A stretch of DNA of 64,000 nucleotides from Anthoceros angustus (GCA_010909165.1 MU008178.1:570369-634368), one strand, 5' to 3'; positions 11,679 through 24,150 are shown, counted from the stretch's first letter. The notes: generated from the letters alone by a model not told the origin. Translations and numbers: made by a program.

Positions 11679-14600
11679 ATGCCTCACCTTTGTAGACTTC
11701 CTGGCCATCATTTCCGGGCTTGTCTTGCTAGTGGCCTGTCAATTGGAGGAGCATTCACTCTGCGCACCAGAAGGTCGGTTCTGTGAATATCCTCGAGTGT
11801 CCAGCATGAAGCCATAGTTGACCTCACTTATCTCAAATACTTGTGAGCAGGAAAGCACCTTTTCCATTGGCTTCAGCGAACATCGACTCAATGCAGGTGT
11901 CAAGTGGTTCTGACTACCCAGTAGAAGCTTTGGCAGGTGGACTGAACGTAGCTGCCCCTCTTCATAATACTGACGGTGCAGCAGGAGCTGCAAAGGACAC
12001 AGCAAACGCTGAGCAAGTCGGCGCGTCCACTTCCAGGTTTTACCAACTTGGAGAAGAATTCTCTTTGAGAATTACTAATCAAGGCTCAGTATGCACAGTT
12101 GCTGAAATCCAGGGTGTTGACCAGGAAAATATGCTTGCTAATGTGTCAAGCAGTTTCAGTGAATTGGGCATTAGGTAGGTATTATTCAGCTAACGCTCAG
12201 AGTGATGTCTTGTTCCCAAGTGTCTCGTTCCTACTTGTATGACTTGTGATGGGTGGCCAGTGTGCAGAGTGCACAGGTATTGACCGAAAATAATCGAATC
12301 TTGGATGTTTTCACTGTTATTCATTCTGAGAGCAAGGCTGCAGTACCAGAGGAATTATGGGACACGGTGAAGGACAGGATTTTCACAAAACTGAAAAGAC
12401 AGGATGATGCCAGCAAGAGTTTGGAAGATCCCATGCTAGCGGAACAGGTACCAGGAGTTCTCAGCCTGTTTTCCGTAAGGACAAATAATGTCTGAGTCTG
12501 CCGTTCAGCTGAAAAATATCGTGCTTAACAGGTTTCATTTCTAACTTCCACCCTCGACAAGGTGGTAAGGGATCAGGGCCACATTGAAGTCCTTGAGGCG
12601 GTGAGTGATGTGTTTCCTTGTATAGCGGGTTTGGTTATCGTGCTGCTGGAAGCATGCATGCTGCTCACAACAATGTTTCAGGTCGATGCCTTGCAAAGGG
12701 GGTTTGAGCAATTGAGAATATGTGAAGACCCGCGCAAGCGAGCAGAGCTCTTGCGATACATTGACAAAATGGATAAGCCCATGGTATGTTTGTTGGGGTC
12801 TCGAATATCTTAGATCACCTTGGCTACCCATAGTCTCCTTCCTGATTGCTATGTTTCTCGATGCGTTTTGTTCTTATTTCTTGTGGATCTCTCTCTGTGG
12901 CCGTTGTGCAGATTACTGCCGTCATCAGGATGTTTTATCTGTACTCTTCTCTTCTGAACGTTGCAGATGAGGCTCACAGCCATCGCCTGAGGAAAGAAAA
13001 GGTTGACTACGCCCTCCCAGCACAACTAGAAGCAGGCCTCCCTTCTTATTATAGCCTCTGCTGCCTGCCAAACAGAAAGATTTCAAGTGTTTTACCAGCC
13101 TGTTCCTGAAGTGCAGGTTTGGGCAAGCACAAGTGCGACCCCCGCATGGTATGCTTCGTTCGATCACACCTTCCGCCTTTTCAAAAAGGCAGATGTGGGC
13201 CCGAAAGAGCTGCAAGCTTTGTTTGACAAGACTGAGGTGCTTCTCCCAGCTGTTGGTGGTTCCAATTGTCCTCTCCATCTGAAGTCTCGTGGTTTGATTG
13301 GGAGGGGGAGTATTGCCATCAACAAATCTAGTCTCTAAATCAAGCAAGTGCTTACTGTGCATGATCACCTGTCAGTACAATCCAGTGTTCACTGCACATC
13401 CAACAGAAGCTAGGAGGCGAGAAATTTTGACATGTCTTCACAGAATTTTCTCAGTCTGCACGGCACGGGAGGTGTGGTATTGCTGCTTTACTTTCTTAAG
13501 CCATGATGCACACAGGGCTGTACTGGGATTATTAAGCGTTATTGTCTTTACAGGATCCAAGGCTTAGCCCAGCGCAGAGAAAAGAACTGGAGGCAGAAGT
13601 TGAGGCTGAGGTTCGTCTTTGCATCTGGCATGTAATAGAGTTTCAATCTAGCATGGTGATGGTGGAGTGTAGAATGCTAAACGGGCTGATGAGCTAATTG
13701 ATCTGCACCAGATTGAACTTCTCTGGAGAACGGATGAGATGCGCACAAAGAAGCCCACCGTGCTGGAGGAGATCCAGACTGGTCTGGATTATTTTCGGTT
13801 TTCTCTGTTTGAGGCAGTTTGTACTACATACAGATATGCGGAAAGCTCACTTCATGTATGTTACAGTGACCTGTTTGGACGGATGTGTCTGTGTTGTATT
13901 CCATTTGAGTTGGATACTTTCAAGATAGTGCCTAAGTGCGTGACATTTAAGTGTGGGCTTGAATTATCTGTTTCACAGCATGTGTATCCGCAAGCTGGTG
14001 TGGTGATCCCAAGCTTTATCAAGTTTGGATCGTGGATTGGTGGTGATCGTGATGGCAACCCTTTTGGTGAGTTGTGAGAACTTTATCTGAATCTGTTCTA
14101 CTGTGAAGCTTAGGGGCTGGTCGTTTGCCAATGCCTTTGCGCTGTGTGTTTGGGAATCAGTTAAGCCGGAGACAACAGTTGTGGCAGCCCTGTTACAGAG
14201 TAGGCTTATACTGGCTGAATACATTAGGCGATGTCGTACTTGTGAGGTACTTTTAGCTACATTGATAAATGAAGCTTTTCACAAGACATGTGTAACCTGC
14301 TCTCTCTACTTAGATACAATCATTGATACTAAGATTTTTTCCTGATACTGTGCGTCTGCAGGAGATTCTAACCCTTTCCCTTCTGATATGCAAAGTCTCT
14401 GATGATTTGCTTAGCAGTCTGGAAGAGGACCAGACTTTGATAGACAAAATCCCAGCTCTCAAGCATGACGCTGCACTGTTTGAGCAGGTAACCTTATTGC
14501 AGTACTGTGTATGATATGGGTGTGGTCAACAAAGGCTATTGCACCAGAAAGAACACAGAACAGTTTCAAATTATTCCTAGAGTTGATGCCCATTGCATCT

Positions 14601-17600
14601 TTGCGTATTTGTTCAGGAGCCATATAGATTAAAGATGCGAGTCATGAGGCACAAACTGGAGCAAAATCTTCGATTAGTAAATGCAGGTCTCCGAGGAAAA
14701 GTGGGCATTGCCGATGAGGTACCCAGAGAAACTCTCCTCAACACATGTTAACTGATTGTCAATTGTCAAGCGTGTTTTTTCTTACTGTCCACAGCATCTG
14801 TCGGTGCAGCTCCTGATTGACATTGAGTACAACATTGATGATATCCCTGGCATTGACCCTCGAGAAGATGCATATGCAAACGAGCAGGAGTTTCTCCATG
14901 ACTTGAAGCTCGTGGATGTGAGTTAACATTATGGATATAAATTACATCTCTGAGATTCATGCATGCTAGCATCTCACAATAACGTCATTGAACTGCAGCG
15001 ATCTTTGAGAAAGCATGGTGATGCTCGCTTGGCTGACAGCAAGCTCAAAGATCTTGTGCGGCTTGCGGAGACATTTGGGTTTTACCTGTGTGCACTGGAC
15101 GTGCGCCAAGAGTCAACTATGCACTCAGAGGTCAGCCCGTAGCTTTTTGAGTTCATAACTTGAAGTCTACCGAGCGTGTATTTCTGTATGTTATTTTGGA
15201 GTTGACGGCATTTCCCAAGTACTTCCATGCACAAGGGTACTCTCAGCACTTTTCCTATCTGAATGTCTTGTTGCTTTGCAGGCCACACATGAGTGCATGA
15301 AATTGCTGGGCCTTGTCGACGACTATGCCTCTCTTACAGAAATGCAAAAGCTGCAAAAGCTGGCTGATGCCCTGTCCTTGCCTCCTCCAGTGGACAAACT
15401 TAAGGTGAGGTATACAATGTGCTTTGTTTGGTGGCTGTGGCACTAGGCGTGGGCTGTGGTCCGACTCTCGAGGTTGTGCACTGCAGGGTATTCTTGAAAA
15501 TATGTCAGAATCAACCCGGCAAGTGGTCGATGTATTCTCTGCTTGTGCTGACATCATGGACATGGTCTCTCTCAAAGCTGTTGCCTCGTACGTCATCTCC
15601 ATGACTAGACATGCATCTCATGTGCTGGAGGTAAGTACCATCTTCTATTGTGTCCTCGATGCCTAGCTTAACAGTAGGTACATGGAGTTAAATATGTTGT
15701 TGCCGTGTGATGCCAGGTCCTATTCCTTGCATGGTTCTCCTGCCGAAATCTGATTGCGAAAGACTCCACTGGCAAGTGGACAGCACGGCTAATAGCAGCA
15801 CCCTTGTTTGAAACAATACCCGATCTTCAGGTATACCATGCTGGAATAGCGTCTGGCTCTACCTTGTCGTAGTGATGTATACTTACCCAATCTTCGTGAT
15901 CACAGCACATGCCTGACGCCCTTTCGGAGCTTCTAAGCAACCAAACCTACAAGGATATATTATATGCTGCGGGTGGTATTCAGGTGACGTGCTGTCAAGA
16001 CGATAGGCACAACTCGATTAACTTTTTGTTTTTCCAATGTAGTGCTTCTGGAGAACCAGGATAGTCTTTAATCTGATATCTTGTACATAATATGCAGGAG
16101 GTGATGCTTGGATACTCAGATTCTTGTAAAGATGGTGGCATAACTGCCAGCGCATTTAACCTCTATAGAGCACAAACAGTTGTCCAGCAGTTGACGAAAG
16201 AAGCTGGTGTGGACGCGCGCATCTTCCATGGACGAGGCGGGACTGTAGGTCGAGGAGCTGGTCCAACTCATGAAAGTGTTTTGGCACAGGTAGGTTTCCT
16301 TCCCTTAGGTAGACTGCTCTACCAGATGAAGCATAGGATTGCTGATAGCAGATGCTAGTCATGTCTGTGGTCTGTGCGCAAATTCAGCCTCCTGGCAGCG
16401 TGAACGGACAAATTAAGTTCACTGAGCAAGGTGAAGTTATCACCTATCGCTATGGGAATGCAGCAACAGCCACCTATGAGCTTACGGTAACCGCATTCGT
16501 CTCATGGAAAATTTGGCTTGGCGTGTGGGCTTCCTTGGTTGTTATCTGCTGCTTAGTGCTTTGACAGTTGATGCAAGTGTATCTGGAGTGGAAGCTTCAA
16601 CCTTGCATCATCTGCAATTCCTTGCAGGTAGGTATAACGGGACTCCTGAAAGCCAGTCATCCCAGTACTCGGGACCAGCAAAGCATCGATCCCAAGGTTT
16701 TTTCTGTGAATGGCTGAAGACCTCTGTTTGGCAGTTACGCAAATCAGCAATGTGCCATAGACGCTCATCTACTTTTCTGCTCTCGTGTAGTATGTTGAAA
16801 TTCTGGAAGAAGTTGCAGCAGAAGCAGAGAAACACTATCGAGAGCTGACAGATGAAACTGAGGGCTTCTACGACTACTTTTACGAAACTACAGTGGTCAG
16901 CGAAATTTCGCTCATGAACATAGGCAGCAGGCCATCTCGTCGGAAAGTTGCAGTTCGCGATAAGTCTTCACTGCGTGCCATTCCTTGGGTCTTTGGCTGG
17001 GCTCAGGTACTTGCTTCTCTTGAACATGCTCGCTTGTGATTGACCTGAACGAATGGCTAACTTTTGACTATCATGTTGGCAGTCCCGGCACACACTTCCA
17101 GCATGGTACGGTGTGGGTTCGGGCATTCGCGCCTTCACGCAGAATAAACCCGAAAGGATTCAACTACTCCAGCGGATGTATATGGATTGGCCTTTTTTCA
17201 GGACATTTCTTTCAAACGTGCAGGTAATTTTACACGGGATGGCAGCATCCCTGCTCCCTGGAAAACCTGGATTGTTCAGGATGATGGCCAACTGGTAGAG
17301 TTATTTCTGTTCTGCAGATGTCATTGTTCAAGGCTTCATTGGAAATTGCGCAGGAATACGCGCGTTTGTGCAGGTAAGTACCTAGTGAGAGCTTTCTCTA
17401 CGCTTCTGCGTCTCCGTTTGGCTGTTGTGTTTTGCAGTTTCTTACTTAAGTGTGTTCAACCTTTCAGAAACCGCATAACTGAGAAACTTGTGTATGATTT
17501 AGTGGCGCAAGAATTTTCGCTCACAACGGAGCAGGTTGACGCCTTGGTTAATTTTTTTGGTCGATCATTAGTAGCGTCCCTTGCGAACCAAGATGTGAAG

Positions 17601-17947
17601 TACCTGAAACTCGGCGCTTGATCACACAGTTCTTAATGGTGTCTCAACAAAACGCGCTGCTTGAAGACAACCCCTTTCTGGAGCGATCGTTTGATACACG
17701 AAGACGCTACTTGGATCCTCTGAACCACATTCAGGTATGCTCTAAGAGGACGTAGCAGGTGGCAAGTATGTGATTCGTTCCTGACCTCAAAGGCGAGAGT
17801 CCCTTCACCTTTATCTCTCCATTGCAGGTTATTCTGTTGGAAAGGAGGAGAGACCCCACAGCGACCCCGGAGCAAACCGAACATTGGGAGAAGCCCCTGC
17901 TACGAACCATCAAGGCCATAGCTAGCAACATGCGTAACACTGGTTAA
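11679..17947 (+). CDS. Phosphoenolpyruvate carboxylase, bacterial-type features, with N-terminal ACT domain; 29 exons
   Basis: Exons: 11679-11773, 11851-12174, 12261-12447, 12532-12600, 12682-12783, 12912-13001, 13117-13236, 13376-13471, 13554-13610, 13673-13855, 13979-14066, 14161-14246, 14362-14487, 14617-14718, 14795-14917, 14999-15130, 15282-15404, 15487-15630, 15717-15830, 15906-15983, 16098-16289, 16388-16486, 16568-16627, 16791-17006, 17083-17223, 17318-17373, 17468-17534, 17630-17734, 17828-17947. They sum to 3,495 bases (1,164 aa), with GT-AG introns and phases agreeing throughout. PEPC carboxylates phosphoenolpyruvate with bicarbonate to oxaloacetate. Key motifs are [11 protein letters not shown] (His337), [12 protein letters not shown] (458-469), [10 protein letters not shown] (818-827), [11 protein letters not shown] (856-866) and C-terminal RNTG (1161-1164). 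The last is the bacterial-type ending; plant-type enzymes end QNTG. Residues about 112-180 look like an ACT domain, with [21 protein letters not shown] at the centre. Residues 1-100 are Ala/Ser/Arg-rich and could be an organelle-targeting or flexible leader. The start is the first in-frame ATG of exon 1 and is the least certain point. The plant-type N-terminal phosphorylation motif is not seen. Confidence 0.9.
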
Positions 17948-18413
17948 CAGGACCTCCCGGTCTGAGTGTATGTACATAATGCCCATATCTTCACTGTACG
18001 GGATACAAAGAATGCAGGCACCTTCACGGAAGGTCCTCTATGTATGTACCTGGAATGTCAGTATCAAAAGAGTAGATACTGTCTCCTGATATAGATAGAA
18101 AGAGAGAAATAAGGACTCTCGTAAGCAGATTCAGATTATGTAACTTTGGTGGTCACAGGCAGAATAACTCGCACAGTGACGAATGGGGGCAGGGAGGCTT
18201 CTCCCAAGTGTCCGGTAACTTGTAAGTAACAGAGGACTATACAGCCTCGAGTCACTTGGGTATCTGGTATTCCTCCATCTCCTCCTCCTGCTTACTCGCG
18301 GAATACCGATCCCAAGGAAGCATCTGGGAGCGTCGTATCGACTTCATACTTCCTTAAACGTAGCCCGCAGCGTCTTGGCAAACAACTGTGCGGCAGAAGC
18401 AAAGGTTGGTGCG
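17948..18413. other. Spacer between PEPC and RidA genes
   Basis: Probably the PEPC 3' untranslated region followed by the RidA promoter. The genes point the same way. I see no further coding sequence here, only short frames without motifs. Confidence 0.5.
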
Positions 18414-20077
18414 ATGGCGACTACCAATCTGCTCTCTGGCGCCGGCGCGATGATGCGAGCTATCGGAGGTTCGCCTTCCTCTTTCAAGGATCTTTGTCAC
18501 AGCCGTAAGCTGCTCACGGAGGGCACTGGTTTCTGCTGCATGAGCATCGGCACTCGTGCGTTGGCCGATAGGCATCAACCAGGTCCTGGCGCGCCGTTTG
18601 CCTGGCTACGAGGAGGAAGTTCCCGCCATAAGCGAAGCGCACCCCTGCCAGAGGCTGCTGCTGCAGTTTCGGAATACGCTGCCGAGGTGGATGTGCGTGA
18701 GTTCTCCAATCTTACCTCGGCTACGGACCGGAATTGTTTCCAGTGCGCAGGAATTTTGAACTTATACCTGGCATGCATTGTTTGAGACAATGTCCGCCTT
18801 TTCCGGAGCGGAACGGAATCAGCTCAGCAATGCATGTCTGGCCTTTGCCACAGGAATTCCTGTTTTGGTGTCTGTCCAGATAATTCTCTGGTGGTAAGGC
18901 GGCAGTGGTCTGAGAATGCGCAGTCGTTGTGTTCATGTTTTGGTCTGCTAGCTCTGGCTCGGCACTGAATCTTTTGAGCTCAACTTAAGGACTGTATGAG
19001 ATTGCATGCCTTAGATATAGCCCAGGGTTATGACAGGGAAGCAGAATGCCACTAGCATCTATTCGCATGTTCTTCTCCAGAGAAACGTACAAATGATCCT
19101 TTAGATTACTGTTGATACCGAGCCAGACTCAGCCTTTCAGCTTTTATTTCTGTTCTAGCTTCCAGTTTAGGTTGATGTCATCTTTACGAAAATTTCTCCC
19201 AACTAAGTGTCGCTCGTGACAATGTGCAGCTGATGAAACAGTCGTCAAGGAGGCAGTTTCAACAGAGCACGCACCTGCAGCTCTAGGACCATATTCCCAA
19301 GCAATCAAAGCCAACAACTTGCTATTCGTGTCAGGAGTTCTTGGTCTCAATCCAGCGGTGAGATCTTCCACTATATAGAGCAAGCATTTGTAGGTTTCTG
19401 TCCAACGAGTGGAGTCTTCTGAAAGTAAGACGAGGGATGCATTTGGAGTCACCATTGATACTGGACATGAGACGCATGGGTTTTTGGACTGTGCAGACGG
19501 GGAAGTTCGCTGCAGAGTCCATCGAGGGGCAAACTGAGCAGGTTGTGAAGCTGTCTTTTAACTGTTGGTTTACTTTCCAAGCCACCATGGATAAACTAGG
19601 GCAAAAAAATCACCATTCCCACAGTTGTTGCCCACTCTGAGCTCCTGCCTTGTTTCAGGTTCTGAAGAATATGGGAGAAATCCTGAAAGCTGGTGGTGCA
19701 AGCTATTCTTCAGTCGTCAAAACAACTATCATGTAGGCCCACCTAACCCCCTGACTCCTTGACACATGTAGATAGCTGGCAGGAACAGAATCGCTGTGAA
19801 CAGGCATCTCACCTCAGGTTCTGGCAGGTTGGCTGATCTTGCCGACTTCAAGGCAGTGAATGAAATCTACTCTAAATGTAAGCCTTGCCTCAAACTTGGA
19901 TACCTCATATTTGCCACATTAGCTTGCCTGGAAACTAATGCTTGACTGCCGGTGGATGCAGACTTCCCAGGACCAGCACCGGCACGGTCCACTTATCAGG
20001 TGGCTGCATTGCCTTTAAACGCCCGAATAGAAATCGAGTGTATTGCGGCGCTTTCCTCCTCCACTGGTAATCTCTAA
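18414..20077 (+). CDS. RidA/YjgF-family reactive-intermediate deaminase, plastid-targeted form, 6 exons
   Basis: Exons are 18414-18696, 19230-19357, 19497-19541, 19659-19732, 19828-19877 and 19962-20077, totalling 696 bases (231 aa). All boundaries are GT-AG with consistent phases. RidA hydrolyses reactive enamine/imine intermediates (2-aminoacrylate and relatives) made by PLP enzymes such as threonine dehydratase, protecting branched-chain amino-acid synthesis in plastids. The conserved domain starts near residue 100, with APAALGPYSQAIK, then LLFVSGVLGLNP, QTEQVLKNMGEILKA, ADLADFKAVNEIY, ARSTYQVAALPLNARIEIE. The arginine of the ARSTYQV block is the family's substrate-carboxylate ligand. The leader of about 95 residues is Ser/Ala/Arg-rich and fits a transit peptide. 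Intron 1 is unusually long for this gene set (533 bases). It lies 466 bases downstream of PEPC on the same strand; no functional link is implied. Confidence 0.9.
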
Positions 20078-20889
20078 CTGGTAGGAGCCAACTGGTGAGA
20101 ACTCTGTCCGATTGCTGGGACGTGTGAACTGTAGACTGGAGTTACATTGCTTGCAACCTGCAACACACCAAAGGCTGCACTGTGTGATACGAAGATGAAG
20201 AAGCTCTTTGTCTGCCCGGCGACAGGATAGGAATCGGAAGACCTATTAAAAGAATACGCTAGAGCGAAATGCCGTAGGCATACAATTTTGGGATCTGTCA
20301 GTTCTGTTAGTACAGGTCGGTTGTTGGCAAACCCTAATAAAAGAAGTGGTCTCGTGAGCTACTGCTGTGCCAAGTGTCATCCTCATCCAGCCAACTTCCA
20401 AGTTCCGACTTGCGCATTCCTTCCGCTAGTGGACAGCGGCGCGATTTCGAGGGTAGAGAGAGAGCGAGAGCGAGGTCGGATTATTCAAGACGTATATCGG
20501 AGATGGGGCCGGTGACGGTGTCAGGGCACAGGGACACCCTTCTCTCGCATCGTGAACCTGGAGCTGTATGCCAAAACCAACCTCACGTTGGGTCTCATGA
20601 CCTAGTGACTACTGTCTTTGTCGTCCTCCTCTCGAATTTCTGGTGGCTGCAGCATAGCATGGAGAAGCAACGGGAATGAGGCTGAAGAATGCTCCAAAAC
20701 TGGCGGAGGTTCTGCACCAGGATGACCAGCAATCTTGTGATGGTGCTGTTAACAGGGTCGTCGAGAACACGAGAAAGACGTTAGATAATCCTAGTGATAC
20801 TAGTTGTATAGAGAGCTTGCCAATTTTGACAAACAGTAGAGACGAGAAAATGTCTTCCCTTTTCTTTTTTTTTCCTTTTAATCAGCAGG
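20078..20889. other. Spacer upstream of the auxin-binding-protein-like gene
   Basis: No gene is supported. Short plus-strand frames at 20288 and 20676 lack motifs. A GAGAGAGAGCGAGAGCGAG purine run near 20454-20474 and an AAACCCTAATAAAAG word near 20329 look like plant promoter or 5' UTR features. The run of T before the ATG at 20890 is followed by the signal-peptide exon. Confidence 0.45.
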
Positions 20890-21757
<868 letters not shown>

Positions 21758-21967
21758 CCCAGTCTCTAAGGAGTGCTCAGCCCCTGGACCTACCCTCGAA
21801 TCCCAGAATGGCTTTGTTCAAGGATGAGCTGGGCCAGGAACTTAGTTCGTCTTGTGTGGTACTACCCACTTGTGTTTGTGAATAAAGTGATGAGCTTGTG
21901 GGCAGAAAATGTGCGTCTGTACCCCCATGGATCGTCATCACACACGGAGACGGGCATTGATGTGCAG

Positions 21968-22553
21968 GAACGCGTACGAGACGTGGAGAAACGAGTGCGC
22001 GGAGCTGGGGCCGGAGCTCCTGGAGCACATGCTGCCGGGGCTGGAGCTGGGGATCGACACGAAGGAGGTGCTGGAGGTGTTCGGGCCGGGCCACATGAAC
22101 GTGTCGGTGAAGCTCAACCGATATCCGCCGTGCCCCGAGCCGGAGAAGGTGATCGGGCTGTACTCGCACCGGGACCCGCAGATTCTCACCATCCTGTACC
22201 AGGATCAGACCGGGGGGCTCCAGGTGATGAATAAGGGAGAGTACGTCCCCATGAGCCCCGACCCAGTGGGCTCCCTGGTGGTGAACATTGGATCTCCTCT
22301 GCAGGCCTGGACCAACGACCGCTTCAGCAGCGTCTTCCACCACGCCGTGGCCAGCAGCGAGAGGACGCGCTTCTCCGTGGCCTGCCTCCTGGGCACGTTC
22401 CTGGACACCGTGCTGCACCCCTGGCCCATCCCGCAGCTGGTGGACCAGGAGCACCCGCAGAAGTACCGCGCCATGGCCTTGCGCGAGGTCCTCACCGCCT
22501 TCGCCAAGCATAGCCGGCAGCCCACCTTCACCCAGGGCGACCGCTCCGCCTGA
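21968..22553 (+). CDS. 2-oxoglutarate/Fe(II)-dependent dioxygenase, C-terminal exon (5' part not found)
   Basis: An acceptor at 21966-21967 opens a GC-rich frame of about 195 codons to a TGA at 22551. It encodes the catalytic half of a plant DOXC-type dioxygenase: NVSVKLNRYPPCPEPEKVIG, then SHRDPQ with the first two iron ligands (H and D), GGLQVMNKGEYVPM, SLVVNIG, SSVFHHAV with the distal His, and RTRFSVACLLG with the Arg and Ser that hold 2-oxoglutarate. The usual N-terminal half of about 150 residues should lie upstream, but only about 210 bases separate this exon from the ABP1-like gene. A short piece near 21900-21950 could be exon remnant. The gene is probably 5'-truncated. GC content is higher than in its upstream neighbour. 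The substrate cannot be named. Confidence 0.8.
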
Positions 22554-22762
22554 CATGTCATCGACCGCTTTCGCCTCTGAGCAGCGCAACGCCATGATTC
22601 AGTCTGCACAAGATGGATACTGCAAATTTGAGGTCGACATAGCTGGCTTGTACAATGCACCCTTCAATCATTTTGTAGAGGCAATGCCTTGCAGTTTGAA
22701 GGTGTGTGCTGGTTTTGTGTTGCCATGTCCATACTGTACTGGACATGCAAGTGACGCTTGCT

Positions 22763-23695
22763 GCAGGCTGCATTTCTTCTTACAAAAAACTGTTGTTCAC
22801 AATCGGAGAGCCGAAACGATGACACTTCCAAGACAGATGATTCACATTGATATCAACTGGTGACGATCACCATACTGCAGCTGCCTGGTACAATGAATCA
22901 AGGAAATGCGGGAGAAAAACCAAGCAAGTCTAGCCTAATTGCACCATGATCCAGGCCTGCAGCTACTTGCAAGGTCCACAATTGCTTGAACCCAATCCAA
23001 ACCTTTCCCAATCCATCCAGAGTATTGAACAAGCCGTCTAGAGGTGGACGAAGGAACTGCGCAGGTAGTCGACGGTCTCGTTGGTGACGCCCAAGTACTG
23101 GGCAATGGTGGCGTCGTCGATGGGGACGGGGGAGGCGGCCAGCAGGGCCTGAGCCACAATCTGCACCCGGGGTTCTGGCTGTTGAGGGTGGCGAAGGCGG
23201 TGGCGTTGCCGGGGCCCACGTTCTGCTGCAGGCTGCATTTCTTCTTACAAAACTGTTGTTCACAATCGGAGAGCCGAAACGATGACACTTCCAAGACAGA
23301 TGATTCACATTGATATCAACTGGTGACGATCACCATACTGCAGCTGCCTGGTACAATGAATCAAGGAAATGCGGAGAAAAACCAAGCAAGTCTAGCCTAA
23401 TTGCACCATGATCCAGGCCTGCAGCTACTTGCAAGGTCCACAATTGCTTGAACCCAATCCAAACCTTTCCCAATCCATCCAGAGTATTGAACAAGCCGTC
23501 TAGAGGTGGACGAAGGAACTGCGCAGGTAGTCGACGGTCTCGTTGGTGACGCCCAAGTACTGGGCAATGGTGGCGTCGTCGATGGGGACGGGGGAGGCGG
23601 CCAGCAGGGCCTGAGCCACAATCTGCACTCCGGGGTTCTGGCTGTTGAGGGTGGCGAAGGCGGTGGCGTTGCCGGGGCCCACGTTCTGCTGGAAG
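22763..23695. repeat. Tandem duplication, two copies of about 467 bp
   Basis: Copy 1 (22763-23227) and copy 2 (23228-23695) are nearly identical. They cover the 3' flank and last 60 or so codons of the germin-like gene. Differences are tiny: an A-run of 6 versus 4, GGG versus GG, and CACCCGG versus CACTCCGG. The junction falls in CTGCTGCAGGCTGCATTTC versus CTGCTGGAAGTGC. Copy 2 belongs to the intact gene. Confidence 0.92.
23038..23227 (-). pseudogene. Germin-like 3' fragment (duplicated)
   Basis: This stretch repeats the C-terminal coding part of the intact germin-like gene next to it, including the same stop codon. It lacks the cupin metal-binding boxes and the start. A one-base loss at the CACCCGG site shifts its frame relative to the intact copy. 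It cannot make a germin. Confidence 0.9.
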
Positions 23696-24150
23696 TGCAG
23701 CAGGCCCTTGGGGAAGATGAAGAGGTCGCCCTTGTACACAGTGGTCTGGTAGAGCACGCCGGCGTTGGACACGAATCCCACTTTGAGCGCGCCGTCCAGC
23801 ACGTAGAAGAGCTCGGAGGCCCGGTTGTGCGTGTGGGGTGGGGTCTGCCCGCCTTCGGTGAAGGTGAGCAGGGCGGCGCCGATGCCCAGGTGATTCAGAG
23901 CAGGGTACTGCGCGGCGAATGCCGGGCTGAGCCCCAGCCGGAATCGCCCAGCCGGCACCCCCGGGACCAGGCTGAATTTGAAGTCGTCACCTGTGAGGTT
24001 GGCGGGCGGCTTGCAGGGGAAGCCGTCCCCCAGGAGCAGGCTGGAGGCCACATCCCCCACGCAGAAATCATTGATGGCTTCGTCGGCGAATGCCGCTGCC
24101 TGCACCACGAAGAGCGCCAGGAGCACGGCCGCGGCAGCCTTGGCGGCCAT
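23500..24150 (-). CDS. Germin-like protein (cupin), intronless
   Basis: One exon encodes 216 residues. Residues 1-22 form a signal peptide ending near AAAFA. Cys30 and Cys46 are the pair that forms the germin disulphide. Box 1 is GGQTPPHTHNRASELFYVLDG with metal ligands His106, His108 and Glu113. Box 2, GDLFIFPKGLLHFQQN, supplies His152. The length matches secreted germin-like proteins, which are Mn-binding cupins in the cell wall and act in some cases as superoxide dismutase or oxalate oxidase; which applies here cannot be told. An NLT glycosylation sequon follows the second Cys. Its 3' end is duplicated downstream. Confidence 0.95.
   Translation of the reverse strand: MAAKAAAAVLLALFVVQAAAFADEAINDFCVGDVASSLLLGDGFPCKPPANLTGDDFKFSLVPGVPAGRFRLGLSPAFAAQYPALNHLGIGAALLTFTEGGQTPPHTHNRASELFYVLDGALKVGFVSNAGVLYQTTVYKGDLFIFPKGLLHFQQNVGPGNATAFATLNSQNPGVQIVAQALLAASPVPIDDATIAQYLGVTNETVDYLRSSFVHL

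Noticed and set aside
11679-17947. Bacterial contamination or bacterial gene for the PEPC
   Set aside because: 28 GT-AG introns with consistent phases and plant neighbours on both sides rule out a bacterial contig.
21820-21831. Codons for KDEL just downstream of the ABP1-like gene
   Set aside because: Out of frame with the ABP1-like C-terminus and followed by more codons, not a stop; probably chance.
21777-22595. 272-codon minus-strand frame opposite the dioxygenase exon
   Set aside because: It is the GC-rich shadow of the plus-strand dioxygenase, which carries the conserved motifs. The minus frame is low-complexity His/Val/Gln-rich with no motif.
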